Below, piece by piece: positions 48,831-57,723 of a DNA stretch of 64,000 nucleotides. The stretch spans positions 620,001-684,000 of the forward strand of contig CAWAKB010000004.1 of assembly GCA_963782555.1 (NCBI GenBank), read 5' to 3'. Source of the DNA: Hyphomicrobium_A sp963782555. Its GTDB lineage: Bacteria; Pseudomonadota; Alphaproteobacteria; Rhizobiales; Hyphomicrobiaceae. Numbering within the stretch: the stretch's first letter is position 1; every line of letters begins with the position of its first letter. The translations under genes and the position numbers were made by a program. The notes beneath the pieces are model-generated. The model made no database searches. It was given only the letters and a program-made list of their open reading frames with translations, and had not been told where the DNA came from.

Positions 48831-49403
48831 CTAGGCGACGCGGCGCTTGGCATGGCGTACTTCCAGGGTCTCCTCCACGATCTTTGCGCAAAAGGCCGGG
48901 AGATCTCCGGGATTCCGGCTGGTGATGATCCCCTGGTCGACGACGACCTCCTTGTCGACCCAGTTGGCCCCGGCATTGATCATGTCGGTCTTGATGGATT
49001 TGTAGGATGTCGCCTTCAGGCCCTTCGCCAGCCCGGTTTCGATCAAGAGCCACGGCGCGTGGCAGATGGCAGCGATGGGCTTCTTCGCTTGATTGAACTC
49101 CTTGATGAGGGCCAGCGCCCTCTCGTTGATGCGCAGAAGATCGGGGTTGATTTGGCCGCCGGGCAGCACGAGCGCGTCGTATTCGGCCGCGCGCACCTCG
49201 CTGAGGCGGCGATCGACGGCGACGGCCTGGCCCCAGTCGTCCTTTTTCCAGCCGCGTATCTCACCCTCCTGCGGCGAGACCACGTCGACCATCGCGCCCG
49301 CTTCCCGCAACCGGTTCAAGGGCTCGAGAAGCTCGGCCTGCTCGAACCCATTGGTGGCGAGGATGGCAATGCGCTTGCCAGACAGATCAGAGGAAATGCC
49401 CAT
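48831..49403 (-). CDS. DJ-1/PfpI-family stress protein
   Basis: A 190-residue protein of the DJ-1/PfpI superfamily. The nucleophile elbow is AAICHAPWLL, with the conserved Cys followed by His, and the upstream acidic residue lies in GFEQAELLEPL. This subgroup (YhbO/PfpI type) has been linked to protein deglycation or protease-like activity and to survival under oxidative stress. ATG 49403 follows GGGAGC. A perfect EcfG-type promoter lies 63 bases upstream (49467-49491), placing it in the general stress regulon. It is the left-most member of the stress island. Confidence 0.9.
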   Translation of the reverse strand: MGISSDLSGKRIAILATNGFEQAELLEPLNRLREAGAMVDVVSPQEGEIRGWKKDDWGQAVAVDRRLSEVRAAEYDALVLPGGQINPDLLRINERALALIKEFNQAKKPIAAICHAPWLLIETGLAKGLKATSYKSIKTDMINAGANWVDKEVVVDQGIITSRNPGDLPAFCAKIVEETLEVRHAKRRVA

Positions 49404-49466
49404 TGGTTTGCTCCCGATTTTCAAAGATGGCCAAGTGAGCCCGCTCGCGGGCTCCCTGCAGGTCGC

Positions 49467-49491
49467 AACGGTTGCGTGCGCATTGGGTTCC
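49467..49491 (-). promoter_or_regulatory. EcfG-type promoter of the PfpI gene
   Basis: Minus strand GGAAC (49487-49491), 16 bases, CGTT (49467-49470); 63 bases to the start at 49403. Confidence 0.7.
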
Positions 49492-49568
49492 TCCCGAGAC
49501 ACTTTGCCCTCATCGAGATAACCCGTTGGCATTTTCGCGGAATTGGAGCTTTTCAGGGGTCGCCAGGC

Positions 49569-51413
49569 TTATACGTGGGCGCCTTCTGGTTTGGCGCGCT
49601 CACCGCGCAAGCTCACGATGAATTCGAGGGGCAGGGCGATCGACCAGCGGACGCCGTCCTTGGGAAACTCGTAGACGACGGCGGCGTTCAGTGCCTGCGC
49701 CGCGACGCGCTCGATGACAATGTGTCCGAAGCCTCTGACCTCCGGAGGCTTGACCACGGGACCGGCGCGTTCCGCCCAAAGGATGACCAGCCGCGACGTG
49801 CCATCCTCACTGGGCTCGAAGGACCACGTCACCCTCACACGTCCCTCCGTGGTCGACAGCGCTCCATACTTGGCCGCATTGGTTGCAAGCTCGTGGAGAG
49901 CCAAACCGAGGTTTTGGGCCGCGGTCGCGTTGACCAGCACGCGCGGTCCCTCACATTCGAGCGCTTCTGATTCATGGCCGACGAAGGGCTGCAGGACCGC
50001 GCGGACGAGCTCCTCCACCGAGGCGCCCGCCCAATCCTCAGCGACGAGCAGATCGTGGGAAGCCGACAGGCTCTGCAGGCGCTGGATCAATTCGGACTGC
50101 AGGACGCCGACGTCGGTGCTCGCGCGTGCGGTCTGCCGGACCATGGCCATGATCACGGCGAGAAGATTCTTGGTGCGATGCGACAGCTCGCGCATAACGA
50201 CGCGCAAATGCTTCTCGACGCGCTTGCGCTCGCCAATGTCGCGCATCACCGCCGAGAAGCCGATGATGCGACCATCGGCGCGGCGCATGGGCGCGGCGTT
50301 GATGGCGACATTGATCAGCGTTCCATCCTTACGCCGCCGCACGGCATCGCGCGAGATATGCTCGCCGTGGCGCAAGTGCTGGTACTTTTCCTCGAATTCC
50401 TCGTCGGCGTCATCGGCGAACAGAATCCTTTCCGATGTGCCGATGATCTCGTCGGCTGCATAGCCGAACATCTGCTCGGCACCGGGATTCCACGACAGCA
50501 CGGTGCCGTCTTCCGCCAGCGATATGATGGCATCGGGTGAGGTCGCGACGATGGTCGCGAGCTGAGCATTGCGCTCGGCCTCTGCGAGATGCTCGGTAAT
50601 GTCCGTGTTGGTGCCGAACCAGCGCACGACCTTGTCGTTCTCGTCGCGGATCGGCATTGCCCGGGAGAGAAACCAGCGATAGTTGCCGTCGCGTCCACGA
50701 AGTGGGAACGTATCCTCCCACACCTCGCCGGTCTCGAAGTGGCGGGAGATCTTTTCGACGACGCGCTCGACATGATTGGGGTGGTGCACCTTGCGCCAGC
50801 CCCATCCCTTCATCTCATCGAGCGTGGTCCCCGTGTAGTCGAACCAGCGCTTGTTGTACCAGAATATGGAGCCGGTCTCGTCGGCCATCCAGGCGAACTG
50901 GGCGATGTTGTCGGCAAGCGTGCGAAAGCGGGATTCGCTTTCCCGTTGCGCCCGCGCAGCGTAGACCCACGGCGTCGTCTCCACGACAACGGCGAGCACC
51001 CCGGCGGACTTCCCGGCCTCGTCTCGCACCGGGCTGTAGTCAAGGTTCATCCACACGTCCTCGGGCTCGCCGCGACGATTGAGGGTGAAGTGCTTGTCCT
51101 TGAACGAGAGGGATTCGCCCGCAAGCCCGACCTGCAACACCCGGCGGTTGAAGTCGGCCACCTCAGGCCACGCTTCTAGTACCGGCGAACCGAGAATTTT
51201 GGGATGGCGCGCTCCGGCGAGCCCGGCGTACGCATCGTTGTAGATCATGATGCCGCCCGCACCCCACAGCAGCAGCATCGGGACCGGCGAGCTTGTGACC
51301 ATATCCACGGCGGTCGTCAGGCTTTGGGGCCACGACTGCATCGGACCGAGGTCCGTCTTCGACCAGTCGAACGACTGGATACGCCGCTTCATGTCATTTG
51401 ATGGGGACAGCAT
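49569..51413 (-). CDS. HWE-family sensor histidine kinase with PAS domains
   Basis: A 614-residue soluble sensor kinase. It carries an N-terminal PAS-like region (about 20-150), then two clear PAS/PAC units (RFRTLADNIAQFAWMADETG, and DAIISLAEDGTVLSWNPGAEQMFGY with RDIGERKRVEKHL), and a C-terminal HWE kinase. There the phospho-acceptor histidine is in MRELSHRTKNLLAVI, the N-box is ALHELATNAAKYGAL, and the family WXE element is ILWAERAGP. Kinases of this type phosphorylate PhyR to start the alphaproteobacterial general stress response. Its position 540 bases from phyR makes it a prime PhyK candidate. No membrane helix is present, so the signal is likely cytoplasmic (light, redox or a ligand in PAS). 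Confidence 0.92.
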   Translation of the reverse strand: MLSPSNDMKRRIQSFDWSKTDLGPMQSWPQSLTTAVDMVTSSPVPMLLLWGAGGIMIYNDAYAGLAGARHPKILGSPVLEAWPEVADFNRRVLQVGLAGESLSFKDKHFTLNRRGEPEDVWMNLDYSPVRDEAGKSAGVLAVVVETTPWVYAARAQRESESRFRTLADNIAQFAWMADETGSIFWYNKRWFDYTGTTLDEMKGWGWRKVHHPNHVERVVEKISRHFETGEVWEDTFPLRGRDGNYRWFLSRAMPIRDENDKVVRWFGTNTDITEHLAEAERNAQLATIVATSPDAIISLAEDGTVLSWNPGAEQMFGYAADEIIGTSERILFADDADEEFEEKYQHLRHGEHISRDAVRRRKDGTLINVAINAAPMRRADGRIIGFSAVMRDIGERKRVEKHLRVVMRELSHRTKNLLAVIMAMVRQTARASTDVGVLQSELIQRLQSLSASHDLLVAEDWAGASVEELVRAVLQPFVGHESEALECEGPRVLVNATAAQNLGLALHELATNAAKYGALSTTEGRVRVTWSFEPSEDGTSRLVILWAERAGPVVKPPEVRGFGHIVIERVAAQALNAAVVYEFPKDGVRWSIALPLEFIVSLRGERAKPEGAHV

Positions 51414-51511
51414 CGCGTGCAAGGCCAATAAAGATCTTGCGGCATCTTATGGGAGCCCGGAAACGCGCGATATGTCATTTTGAATATTGGCGTTAGCGGC
51501 TCATTGAAGGG

Positions 51512-51536
51512 GGAACCAACTCTCCCTGCCGGCGTT
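51512..51536 (+). promoter_or_regulatory. EcfG-type promoter of the DUF1328 gene
   Basis: GGAAC (51512-51516), 16 bases, CGTT (51533-51536); 40 bases to the start at 51577. Confidence 0.75.
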
Positions 51537-51576
51537 CCTCTGCGACACCAACCAGCCCGCATTATGAGGCACAACC

Positions 51577-51750
51577 ATGGGCAACCTTCTCTACTGGGCC
51601 GTCGTATTCCTCGTCGTTGCGCTCATTGCCGCCTTCTTGGGGTTTGGCGGGGTGGCCGGCGTGGCGACGGACGGAGCGCGGCTCCTGTTCTGGGTTGCCA
51701 TCATCCTCGTCGTCCTCTCGTTTATCGGCGGCATGCTGAGGAGAAGGTGA
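51577..51750 (+). CDS. DUF1328 small membrane protein
   Basis: A 57-residue protein, MGNLLYWAVVFLVVALIAA followed by a glycine-rich turn (FLGFGGVAGVATDG) and a second helix (LLFWVAIILVVLSFIGG), ending in RRR. This two-helix layout is the DUF1328/UPF0391 family, common in proteobacteria and often found among stress-induced genes. The function is not known; a membrane-stabilising or signalling role is supposed. An EcfG-type promoter lies just upstream, and phyR follows in the same direction with its own promoter. Confidence 0.85.
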   Translation: MGNLLYWAVVFLVVALIAAFLGFGGVAGVATDGARLLFWVAIILVVLSFIGGMLRRR

Positions 51751-51871
51751 ACTGGGGTCCTCCCGGAACGCGAAGCCTGCATCAGGCCGGCTGAACTCAA
51801 AATAGGGTCTATATTTTCAATTAGATAGACATGGTCCCCGCTTCCCGAGCCGGCAAATCTCTGCTATTTGC

Positions 51872-51897
51872 GGAACCTTCCTTGCGGCCAGCGCGTT
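51872..51897 (+). promoter_or_regulatory. EcfG-type promoter of phyR
   Basis: GGAAC (51872-51876), 17 bases, CGTT (51894-51897); 52 bases to the start at 51950. Autoregulation of phyR by EcfG is known in other alphaproteobacteria. Confidence 0.8.
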
Positions 51898-51949
51898 TAA
51901 GGCGCTGCGGCATATCCTAGCGCCGTTCAAAAATGCACAAGGGGAGATC

Positions 51950-52765
51950 ATGTCCATATCTGAGGTCATCGCGCCGCAGCTTCCTTACTTGAGGCGGTTC
52001 GCGCGCGCATTGTCGGGCAACCAGGCGAGCGGAGACGCATACGTGGTGGCGACGCTTGAAGCGCTTGCCGCCGAGCCCGGCATGTTCCCCATGGACTTGG
52101 AACCGCGCGTCGCGACCTACCAGACCTTCCTCAAGGTCTGGAACTCGGTGCGCCTCAACCACAAGGCGGATGAGGCCTCCACATCCGAGCGGCTTGCCGC
52201 CGCCGACCGCAAGCTTGAAGCCATAACGCCGAAGGCGCGTCAGGCGTTCCTGCTGATGGCGGTGGAGGAGTTCTCAACGGCCGAAACGGCCCAGGTCCTG
52301 GAGACCGACGAGAGAACGGTCAAATCGCTCGTCGACCAGGCCGCCTCCGAGATTGCCGAGCAGGTGGCAACCAACGTCCTCATCATCGAGGACGAGCCGA
52401 TGATCGCCATTGACCTCGCCGATCTGGTTACCGGATTGGGCCACGAGGTTTGCGATACGGCGCGGACGCACAAGGAGGCCGTGGAGGCCATCCGCAAGCA
52501 CAGGCCCGGGCTCGTGCTGGCCGATATCCAGCTCGCCGACGGCAGCTCCGGTCTCGACGCGGTCAACGAGATCCTGGAATCGTTCGACGTGCCGGTGATC
52601 TTCATCACCGCCTATCCCGAGCGGCTCCTGACCGGAAGCCGCCCCGAGCCGACGTTCCTGGTCAACAAGCCGTTCCGGACCGAGACGGTGCAAGCGATCA
52701 TCAGCCAGGCCCTGTTCTTCGACTACAAGGCGCACAAGCCGGATGCGAAGGTGGCCTCCGCCTGA
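51950..52765 (+). CDS. phyR: PhyR, anti-anti-sigma response regulator of the general stress response
   Basis: A 271-residue protein with an N-terminal sigma-like domain (about 1-130) that mimics EcfG, and a C-terminal receiver (about 142-258). The receiver has the acidic pocket IIEDEPM, the phospho-acceptor Asp192 in LVLADIQLADGSSG, the Thr in VIFITAYPERLL and the Lys in LVNKPFRTE. When phosphorylated, PhyR binds NepR and frees EcfG. ATG 51950 follows AAGGGGA. It is convergent with ecfG-nepR, which is the usual arrangement, and shares a bidirectional terminator with it. Confidence 0.97.
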   Translation: MSISEVIAPQLPYLRRFARALSGNQASGDAYVVATLEALAAEPGMFPMDLEPRVATYQTFLKVWNSVRLNHKADEASTSERLAAADRKLEAITPKARQAFLLMAVEEFSTAETAQVLETDERTVKSLVDQAASEIAEQVATNVLIIEDEPMIAIDLADLVTGLGHEVCDTARTHKEAVEAIRKHRPGLVLADIQLADGSSGLDAVNEILESFDVPVIFITAYPERLLTGSRPEPTFLVNKPFRTETVQAIISQALFFDYKAHKPDAKVASA

Positions 52766-52802
52766 CCTGAAGCGCGCATAGCCCTTTGTCTGCGCGCCAG
52801 GT
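52765..52802. terminator. Bidirectional terminator between phyR and ecfG
   Basis: Nested arms ACCTG/CAGGT and GCGCGCA/TGCGCGC around a loop containing CCCTTTGTC. It begins at the phyR stop and ends 15 bases before the ecfG stop, so it can serve both convergent genes. Confidence 0.55.
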
Positions 52803-52816
52803 AATCGTGGCTTCTC

Positions 52817-53398
52817 TCAAGCGGATTTGGCGAGGCGTGTTCGACGTCCCGGCTTCTTGGCGTGCTCTGCATCCGCCGCCGGCTGAACAGTATCGCCGTC
52901 GGGCACCTCCGCCATCAGCTCGGCGAGCTTGGTGCGGGCGCGATTGACCCGGCTCTTGACGGTTCCGACAGCGCAGCCGGAGATGCTGGCGGCGTCCTCA
53001 TAGGAGAAGCCCTCAGCGCCCACGAGGATCAAGGCCTCGCGTTGGTCGGCGGGCAGCTTGGCCAAAGCATAGCTCAGGTCCTTGAGATCGAGATGCGCGT
53101 GCTGCTCCGCCGGAATTGCCACGCGCGCGGCCATTACGCCGTCGCTGTCGGACACCTCGCGCTTGGTCTTGCGCAGCTCGGAGAAGTAGGCGTTGCGCAG
53201 AATGGTGAAGAGCCAAGCCTTCAGGTTGGTGCCGACCTCGAACGAATTCAAGTGATTCCAGGCCTTGACCAGCGCTTCCTGAACGAGGTCGTCGGCACGG
53301 TCGCGATTGCCACATAGAGAAATGGCGAACGCGCGCATGTTCGGGATCGCCGCGACCAGATCGTCACGAAGCGGGCTCTCGTGAGCCTTGCTTGTCAC
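52817..53398 (-). CDS. ecfG: EcfG, extracytoplasmic-function sigma factor of the general stress response
   Basis: A 193-residue ECF sigma factor. Region 2 is AFAISLCGNRDRADDLVQEALVKAW with NLKAWLFTILRNAYFSELRK; region 4 is ALAKLPADQREALILVGAEGFSYEDAASISGCAVGTVKSRVNRARTKL. These match the EcfG (ECF15) group, which recognises GGAAC-N16/17-CGTT. The C-terminal extension of about 25 residues is basic. The start overlaps the nepR stop by four bases (ATGA). Nine matches to its promoter pattern surround it within 12 kb. Confidence 0.96.
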   Translation of the reverse strand: MTSKAHESPLRDDLVAAIPNMRAFAISLCGNRDRADDLVQEALVKAWNHLNSFEVGTNLKAWLFTILRNAYFSELRKTKREVSDSDGVMAARVAIPAEQHAHLDLKDLSYALAKLPADQREALILVGAEGFSYEDAASISGCAVGTVKSRVNRARTKLAELMAEVPDGDTVQPAADAEHAKKPGRRTRLAKSA

Positions 53399-53664
53399 TG
53401 ATCGCTCTCCTCGCGGCGAGGCTTCTCGGACGCGGCGAGGGGCTCGGCGGGCTCTTGGCTCTCGAGCCGCTTGATGAGCTCGCTGAACGCATCAGGAATT
53501 GGTGTGTTTAGCAGCTCGCTGTAGGCGGCTTTCAGCTGCTTGCCGAGTATTCCCGGTAGCACGTCCTGGTCGGGAGCACGCTTGCGGGTCACCTTTGCTG
53601 CCTCTGTGCCTCGATGGGGCTCGTGGCAAGGCTCTTGCCCTGCAGCCTTCTTGTCTTCGGCCAT
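53395..53664 (-). CDS. nepR: NepR, anti-sigma factor of the general stress response
   Basis: An 89-residue protein with an acidic, disordered N- and C-terminus and the NepR core in the middle: LPGILGKQLKAAYSELLNTPIPDAFSELIKRLE. The stretch LG-X-L-X3-Y and the conserved PIPD-F--L correspond to the two helices that clamp the sigma factor. In unstressed cells it holds EcfG inactive; phosphorylated PhyR removes it. ATG 53664 follows GGGAGAG; a TTG one codon upstream is less likely. It heads the nepR-ecfG operon, which has its own EcfG-type promoter. Confidence 0.94.
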   Translation of the reverse strand: MAEDKKAAGQEPCHEPHRGTEAAKVTRKRAPDQDVLPGILGKQLKAAYSELLNTPIPDAFSELIKRLESQEPAEPLAASEKPRREESDQ

Positions 53665-53830
53665 CAAGCCGCTCTCCCGCCTCCCGTTGCAGCTCGTACC
53701 GCCGCAAGATCCCCGAGGTCGGGCTTGATTGCCACCATTACCTCTGGGCCGCTAGGGCGCTCGAGCCGATCTCCCTCCGCCTCCGGCATAACGGGCCGAT
53801 GGGCGTATTGCTCGGCTCATTAGAAGGTCA

Positions 53831-53855
53831 AACGCCGCCAATGCCCAAAGGTTCC
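53831..53855 (-). promoter_or_regulatory. EcfG-type promoter of nepR-ecfG
   Basis: Minus strand GGAAC (53851-53855), 16 bases, CGTT (53831-53834); 166 bases to the start at 53664. This closes the positive autoregulatory loop of ecfG. Confidence 0.75.
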
Positions 53856-53932
53856 GCAGACTTGGAGCATTCTTTTGGTGGGCTCGAGCGGGCCAGACCA
53901 AGTTGTAGAGGAAAATTCGGGGGAGCGAGGGG

Positions 53933-53995
53933 GCAATGGAGCCTGCGATGCTCGTGGGCCCATTTTGTGGGGCCCCATTTTGCAGGCTCCATTGC
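53933..53995. repeat. Inverted repeat with 14-bp arms and nested hairpin
   Basis: Arms GCAATGGAGCCTGC (53933-53946) and GCAGGCTCCATTGC (53982-53995) are perfectly complementary. The 35-base loop contains two copies of CCCATTTTG and GGGCCC/GGGGCCCC blocks able to form an inner stem. It lies downstream of csbD and upstream of nepR, so it may act as terminator, a small structured RNA or a REP-type element. Confidence 0.7.
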
Positions 53996-54045
53996 GACAG
54001 GCCAGGCGTCAGGGGATGGCCGGCCCTCGAAGGGTTAAGAAGAGG

Positions 54046-54243
54046 TCACCAACGCCGCATGGCCTCGTCGACCTGCTGCTTCACCGCATCCTTGGCGATC
54101 CCGTAATGCTCCTGGATCTTGCCCTCAAGCTGCTGGCGGTTGCCGTCGATCCGGTCGAGATCGTCGTCCGTAAGCTTGCCCCATTGCTCCTTCACCTTGC
54201 CTCTGAACTGCTTCCAGTTTCCGCTGACACGATCCCAGTTCAT
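54046..54243 (-). CDS. CsbD-family stress protein
   Basis: A 65-residue, highly charged helical protein of the CsbD family: MNWDRVSGNWKQFRGKVKEQ, then WGKLTDDDLDRIDGNRQQLEGK and IQEHYGIAKDAVKQQVDE. These are the typical four short blocks. Members are strongly induced by general stress in many bacteria, but their molecular role is unknown. ATG 54243 follows GAGGAGATGG. An EcfG-type promoter 39 bases upstream shows that it belongs to the regulon. It is divergent from the second HWE kinase gene, which has its own EcfG promoter. Confidence 0.93.
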   Translation of the reverse strand: MNWDRVSGNWKQFRGKVKEQWGKLTDDDLDRIDGNRQQLEGKIQEHYGIAKDAVKQQVDEAMRRW

Positions 54244-54282
54244 GATCCATCTCCTCTGGTTGGTATTGGCGATCGGCGTGAG

Positions 54283-54308
54283 AACGGCGGGCTCCAGCCA
54301 ATGGTTCC
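54283..54308 (-). promoter_or_regulatory. EcfG-type promoter of csbD
   Basis: Minus strand GGAAC (54304-54308), 17 bases, CGTT (54283-54286); 39 bases to the start at 54243. Confidence 0.78.
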
Positions 54309-54351
54309 AACCCGATGAACGACCCTGCTCGGAACGCCGCAAAGGCGCCTG

Positions 54352-54376
54352 GGAACTTGAACGCCCTGGCAGCGTT
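54352..54376 (+). promoter_or_regulatory. EcfG-type promoter of the second HWE kinase
   Basis: GGAAC (54352-54356), 16 bases, CGTT (54373-54376); 83 bases to the start at 54460. It is back to back with the csbD promoter, 43 bases away. Confidence 0.72.
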
Positions 54377-54459
54377 TGAGCTTTTGTTCGAGACCGGACC
54401 TGCGCAGGGATGGCGCATGCCGATCCACATCTCCACCTGAACCAGAAGAGCCGCTGCCG

Positions 54460-56530
54460 ATGCTCGAGCGGATACGCCGGCAGAACTGGTCGATCCAGTC
54501 TCAGTTCCTGCTCTATAGCTTGGCGCTTCTGCTCCCTGCTCTCATTTTCAGCGCCCTCATGTTTCTGAGGTCCGCTGCTTTCGAGCGCGAGAGCATGGAG
54601 CGCGAGATTACGGACGTCGTGAGATCAGCGTCGATCGCCATCGACCGGGAGCTCGCGGGCATCGCGACGACGCTCAAGGCGCTTGCCTCTTCTCCTTCTT
54701 TGGCCGAAGGCGACCTGAAAGCGTTCTACGGACAGGCAATGGCCGCGCAGGAGGTCGGCGGAAATCACTTCTTCCTGACGAATGCGAAAGGCCAGCAGCT
54801 CGTCAACACGCGCGCTGCGTGGGGAGCGAAGTTGCCGGATATCTCGGCCAACGATTGGAAGGAGGTTGTCGCCTCGGGCAAGCCGCAAGTGTCCAACCTC
54901 TACCAGGGGATCATGGCAGGAGGGCCGGTCTTCAGCGTCAGCGTTCCAGTCAAGAAAGGCAAGCGGACGCGCTACGTTCTAAGCGCCTCTATAGCGCCCG
55001 ATCGGATCTTTGATATCCTCAAGAACGAAAACCTGGACGAGGGTTGGGTTGCATCGGTGACCGACCAATCTGGCGTCGTCATCGCGCGCTTGCAGGATTT
55101 CAAGAGCTCCGTAGGACACCGCCTGCGCAAGGACCTTTGGGAAGGCTCCGTGCACCACTCGGGGCTCTGGCGCACGACGGATGCCGAAGGTGCCCCCGTG
55201 CTGCGCGCCTCGACCCACTCGCAGCAGTCGGGCTGGCTCGTTTCCGTAAGCGTGCCCGTTGCCATCGCCAACCAACCAATGATCCGGTCGTGGTGGCTCG
55301 TCGCCACGCTCGCCTTGAGCTTCAGTATCCTCTCAGCCCTCCTCGCCTATCTATTTGGGCGAAAGTTCTCCGTTCCGGTCCAGCAGCTGGTCGAAGGTGC
55401 CGGTGCGCTCGGGCGCGGCGAGATCGTGACACCGGTGGAACTCGTCCATCAGCGAGGTGCGCTCTGTCGGGGAGGCCCTGGTGGAAGCCTCCAAGACCCG
55501 TCGCAAGATGGAGCAGTCGCTGCGCGAGGGTGAGGACCGGCTGCGGCTCGCGCTCGACTCCGCCGACACCGGAGCCTGGGACTGGGATCTCACGACCGGA
55601 GCGCTCACCTGGGACCGCCGCATGCACGAGCTATGGGGCCTCGGCCCCGACGACGAGCCCGTCACCGTCGATGCCTTTGTGTCCGCCTTGCACCCACAGG
55701 ACCGGGAACAGACGCTGGACGCGATCAAGAAGGCGCAGGACCCCGAGGACCCGCTCGAGTACGACGTCGAGCACAGGGTCAAGGGAATCCACGATGGCAT
55801 TGAGCGTTGGGTTGCCGCCAGAGGCAGAGCGCACTTTTCCGAGGGTGTGGCGGTGCGCATGACCGGCACGGCACGCGACATCACCGAGCGCAAGCACTGG
55901 GAGGAGCATACGCAGCTCTTGATGCGCGAGATCACGCATCGCTCCAAGAACCTGCTCGCGGTGATCCAGGCGATGGCCCGGCAAAGCAAGGTCGGAAGCA
56001 AGACCGTTGCCGACTTCGAAGCGCGTTTCTCCGGGCGCCTGCAAGCGCTCGCCGCGGCCCACGACCTCCTGGTACAGCGGGATTGGCACGGCGTCTCGGT
56101 TGCGGAGCTGGTGAAGTCGCAGCTTGGCCACTACCTCGATGATCATGCCACCCAGATCGAGATCGCCGGCAAGAAGATGATCGTGACGCCGGAGGCAGCG
56201 CAAAACATCGGCTTGGCGGTCCACGAATTGTCGACGAACGCCGCCAAGTACGGGGCCCTGTCGGTCCCACAAGGCGAGGTTAGCGTCCGCTGGGATTGCA
56301 CCCAGAACGGCGCCGAGGACGTCCGGTTCCATATGGTCTGGGCCGAGCGCGACGGCCCCGCCGTCGAGCCCCCGGCCCACAGAGGCTTCGGCCAGGTGGT
56401 GTTGGAGCAGCTGGCCGCCCGCGCCCTGCAGGGGGAGGCTGCTTTGCAGTTCAAACCCGAAGGCGTCTGCTGGACCCTCGACATCCCCGCCAGCCACATC
56501 CTGTGGAAGGAGGGGGCCAAGACACCCTAG
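54460..56530 (+). CDS. Membrane-bound HWE sensor histidine kinase, apparent frameshift
   Basis: A sensor kinase of about 690 residues: TM1 (about 17-37), a periplasmic Cache-like sensor (about 38-275, with NHFFLTNAKGQQLVNTRAAWG and VASVTDQSGVVIARLQD), TM2 (about 281-303), a HAMP linker, a PAS domain (RLRLALDSADTGAWDWDL to GTARDITERKHWEEH) and an HWE kinase. Its histidine is in MREITHRSKNLLAVI, the N-box is HELSTNAAKYGAL and the WXE element VWAERDGP. One surplus base in the AA at 55439-55440 breaks HAMP from PAS; without it the frame reads VTPVDSSISEVRS. An EcfG-type promoter upstream suggests a feed-forward input to PhyR. Confidence 0.87.
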
Positions 56531-56931
56531 TCGGCGCTCGCATGCCGTGTCCCAAAGTCCCTCGAAAGTCCCCATTATAGATGAGCTTGGAACTTCCCGA
56601 GTCCTTTTGGGTTAAGCGCCCAAAGACCATCAGCAGCGGGATCTTTGGGTCGTGACCAGCAACAAGAACAAAGAATTCGTTAGGAACGTCGGACGCCGGC
56701 TCCGGGAAGTGCCGGAGCTGAGCCTTGCACAGCCTACGCCTCACGAAATGAGAGCAGCACTTGGGGATTCTGAGGCGCGCTGAAGCGCGATCCGGCGCTG
56801 CCGCAGGCGGCATGTGGCCTCAAGAGGAGGCTGGGCGGTCGCCGCGCCTCCCGGTGCCTGCCAAGACCACGCGGCCGATTGAAAGGCGAATTTCGTCAGC
56901 TCCCTTGACCTGCCTTAGACGCACGCGTCTG
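56531..56931. other. Intergenic stretch without a recognisable gene
   Basis: About 400 bases between the kinase and the second Crp/Fnr gene, both rightward. The coding frame of the latter is open to 56761, but the upstream part has no family-like sequence. Moderately AT-rich patches (about 56570-56680) are likely promoter DNA. No EcfG-type promoter was found here. Confidence 0.45.
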
Positions 56932-57723
56932 ATGCCACCCACCCGCAACAACAAGAACATGCCCATGGCGGACCCCAAGGATGCCGCGCGACGCCAGGTA
57001 CCCTGCGAACGCTGTCCGCTGCGAAAGATGGAGATCTTCCGTCCCTTCACGGCGGAGGAGCTCGCATTCGTAGGCACTTTCAAAACGGGTGAGCTGACGG
57101 CCGAGGCCGGGTCGATGCTCTTCCTCGAGGGCACCAGCAGCGCGCATCTCTATACGGTGCTGTCAGGTTGGGCCTTCCGCTACAAGTCATTGCCCGATGG
57201 CCGCCGCCAGATCCTCAATTACTGCTTTCCCGGCGACTTCATCGGTCTGCAAGGCTCGGTCATGCAGGAGATGCAGCACTCGATCGAGGCGCTGTCGGAC
57301 ATGGTTTTGTGCGTCTTCCAGCGCGAGGGGCTGTGGCGGCTGTTCGAGTCATACGCCGGGCTTTCCTTCGACGTGACGTGGCTCGCCGCCCGCTCCGAGC
57401 AGATCCTCGACCAGCAACTGTTGTCGGTAGGGCGGCGCTCAGCGGTTGAACGCTGCGCGTATCTGCTGCTGCATCTTGCCCGTCGCGCAGAGGAGCTCAA
57501 CCTCATGGGCGCGCCCAACAAGGTTCGCATCCCCATCACCCAGCAGCACATTGCCGATACGCTCGGCCTGTCGCTCGTGCATACGAACCGGACGCTGGCA
57601 CGTCTCATCAGGGATCGCGTGATCCGCTGGAAGGAGCAGGAGTTCGAGATCCTCAATCGCAGCCGCTTGGCCGGAATTGCCGGCGACGAGGGATCGGAGA
57701 GCGTCGTGCGCCCATTGCTCTAG
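56932..57723 (+). CDS. Crp/Fnr-family transcriptional regulator
   Basis: A regulator of up to 263 residues. An N-terminal CERCPLRKM motif precedes the effector barrel (EAGSMLFLEGTSSAHLYTVLSGW, NYCFPGDFIGLQGS) and a C-terminal winged helix (RIPITQQHIADTLGLSLVHTNRTLARLIRD). The two closely spaced cysteines in CERC are shared by a Hyphomicrobiales branch of the family; they are too few for an FNR [4Fe-4S] cluster by themselves. The recognition helix SLVHTNRTL differs from FNR and CRP. ATG 56932 is the best start; ATG 56959 is also possible. It overlaps the convergent response-regulator gene by four bases. Confidence 0.9.
   Translation: MPPTRNNKNMPMADPKDAARRQVPCERCPLRKMEIFRPFTAEELAFVGTFKTGELTAEAGSMLFLEGTSSAHLYTVLSGWAFRYKSLPDGRRQILNYCFPGDFIGLQGSVMQEMQHSIEALSDMVLCVFQREGLWRLFESYAGLSFDVTWLAARSEQILDQQLLSVGRRSAVERCAYLLLHLARRAEELNLMGAPNKVRIPITQQHIADTLGLSLVHTNRTLARLIRDRVIRWKEQEFEILNRSRLAGIAGDEGSESVVRPLL

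Larger units (their letters stand above)
53665..54045. other. Regulatory stretch between nepR and csbD
   Basis: About 380 bases with no supported gene. It contains the nepR promoter (53831-53855) and, further right, a long inverted repeat (53933-53995) that is separately listed. The nepR leader of about 160 bases is longer than needed and may carry further control elements. Confidence 0.5.

Noticed and set aside
56306..56330. EcfG-type pattern (GGAAC-N16-CGTT) on the minus strand
   Set aside because: It lies inside the coding part of the second HWE kinase and points at no gene start; one such chance match is expected in the window.
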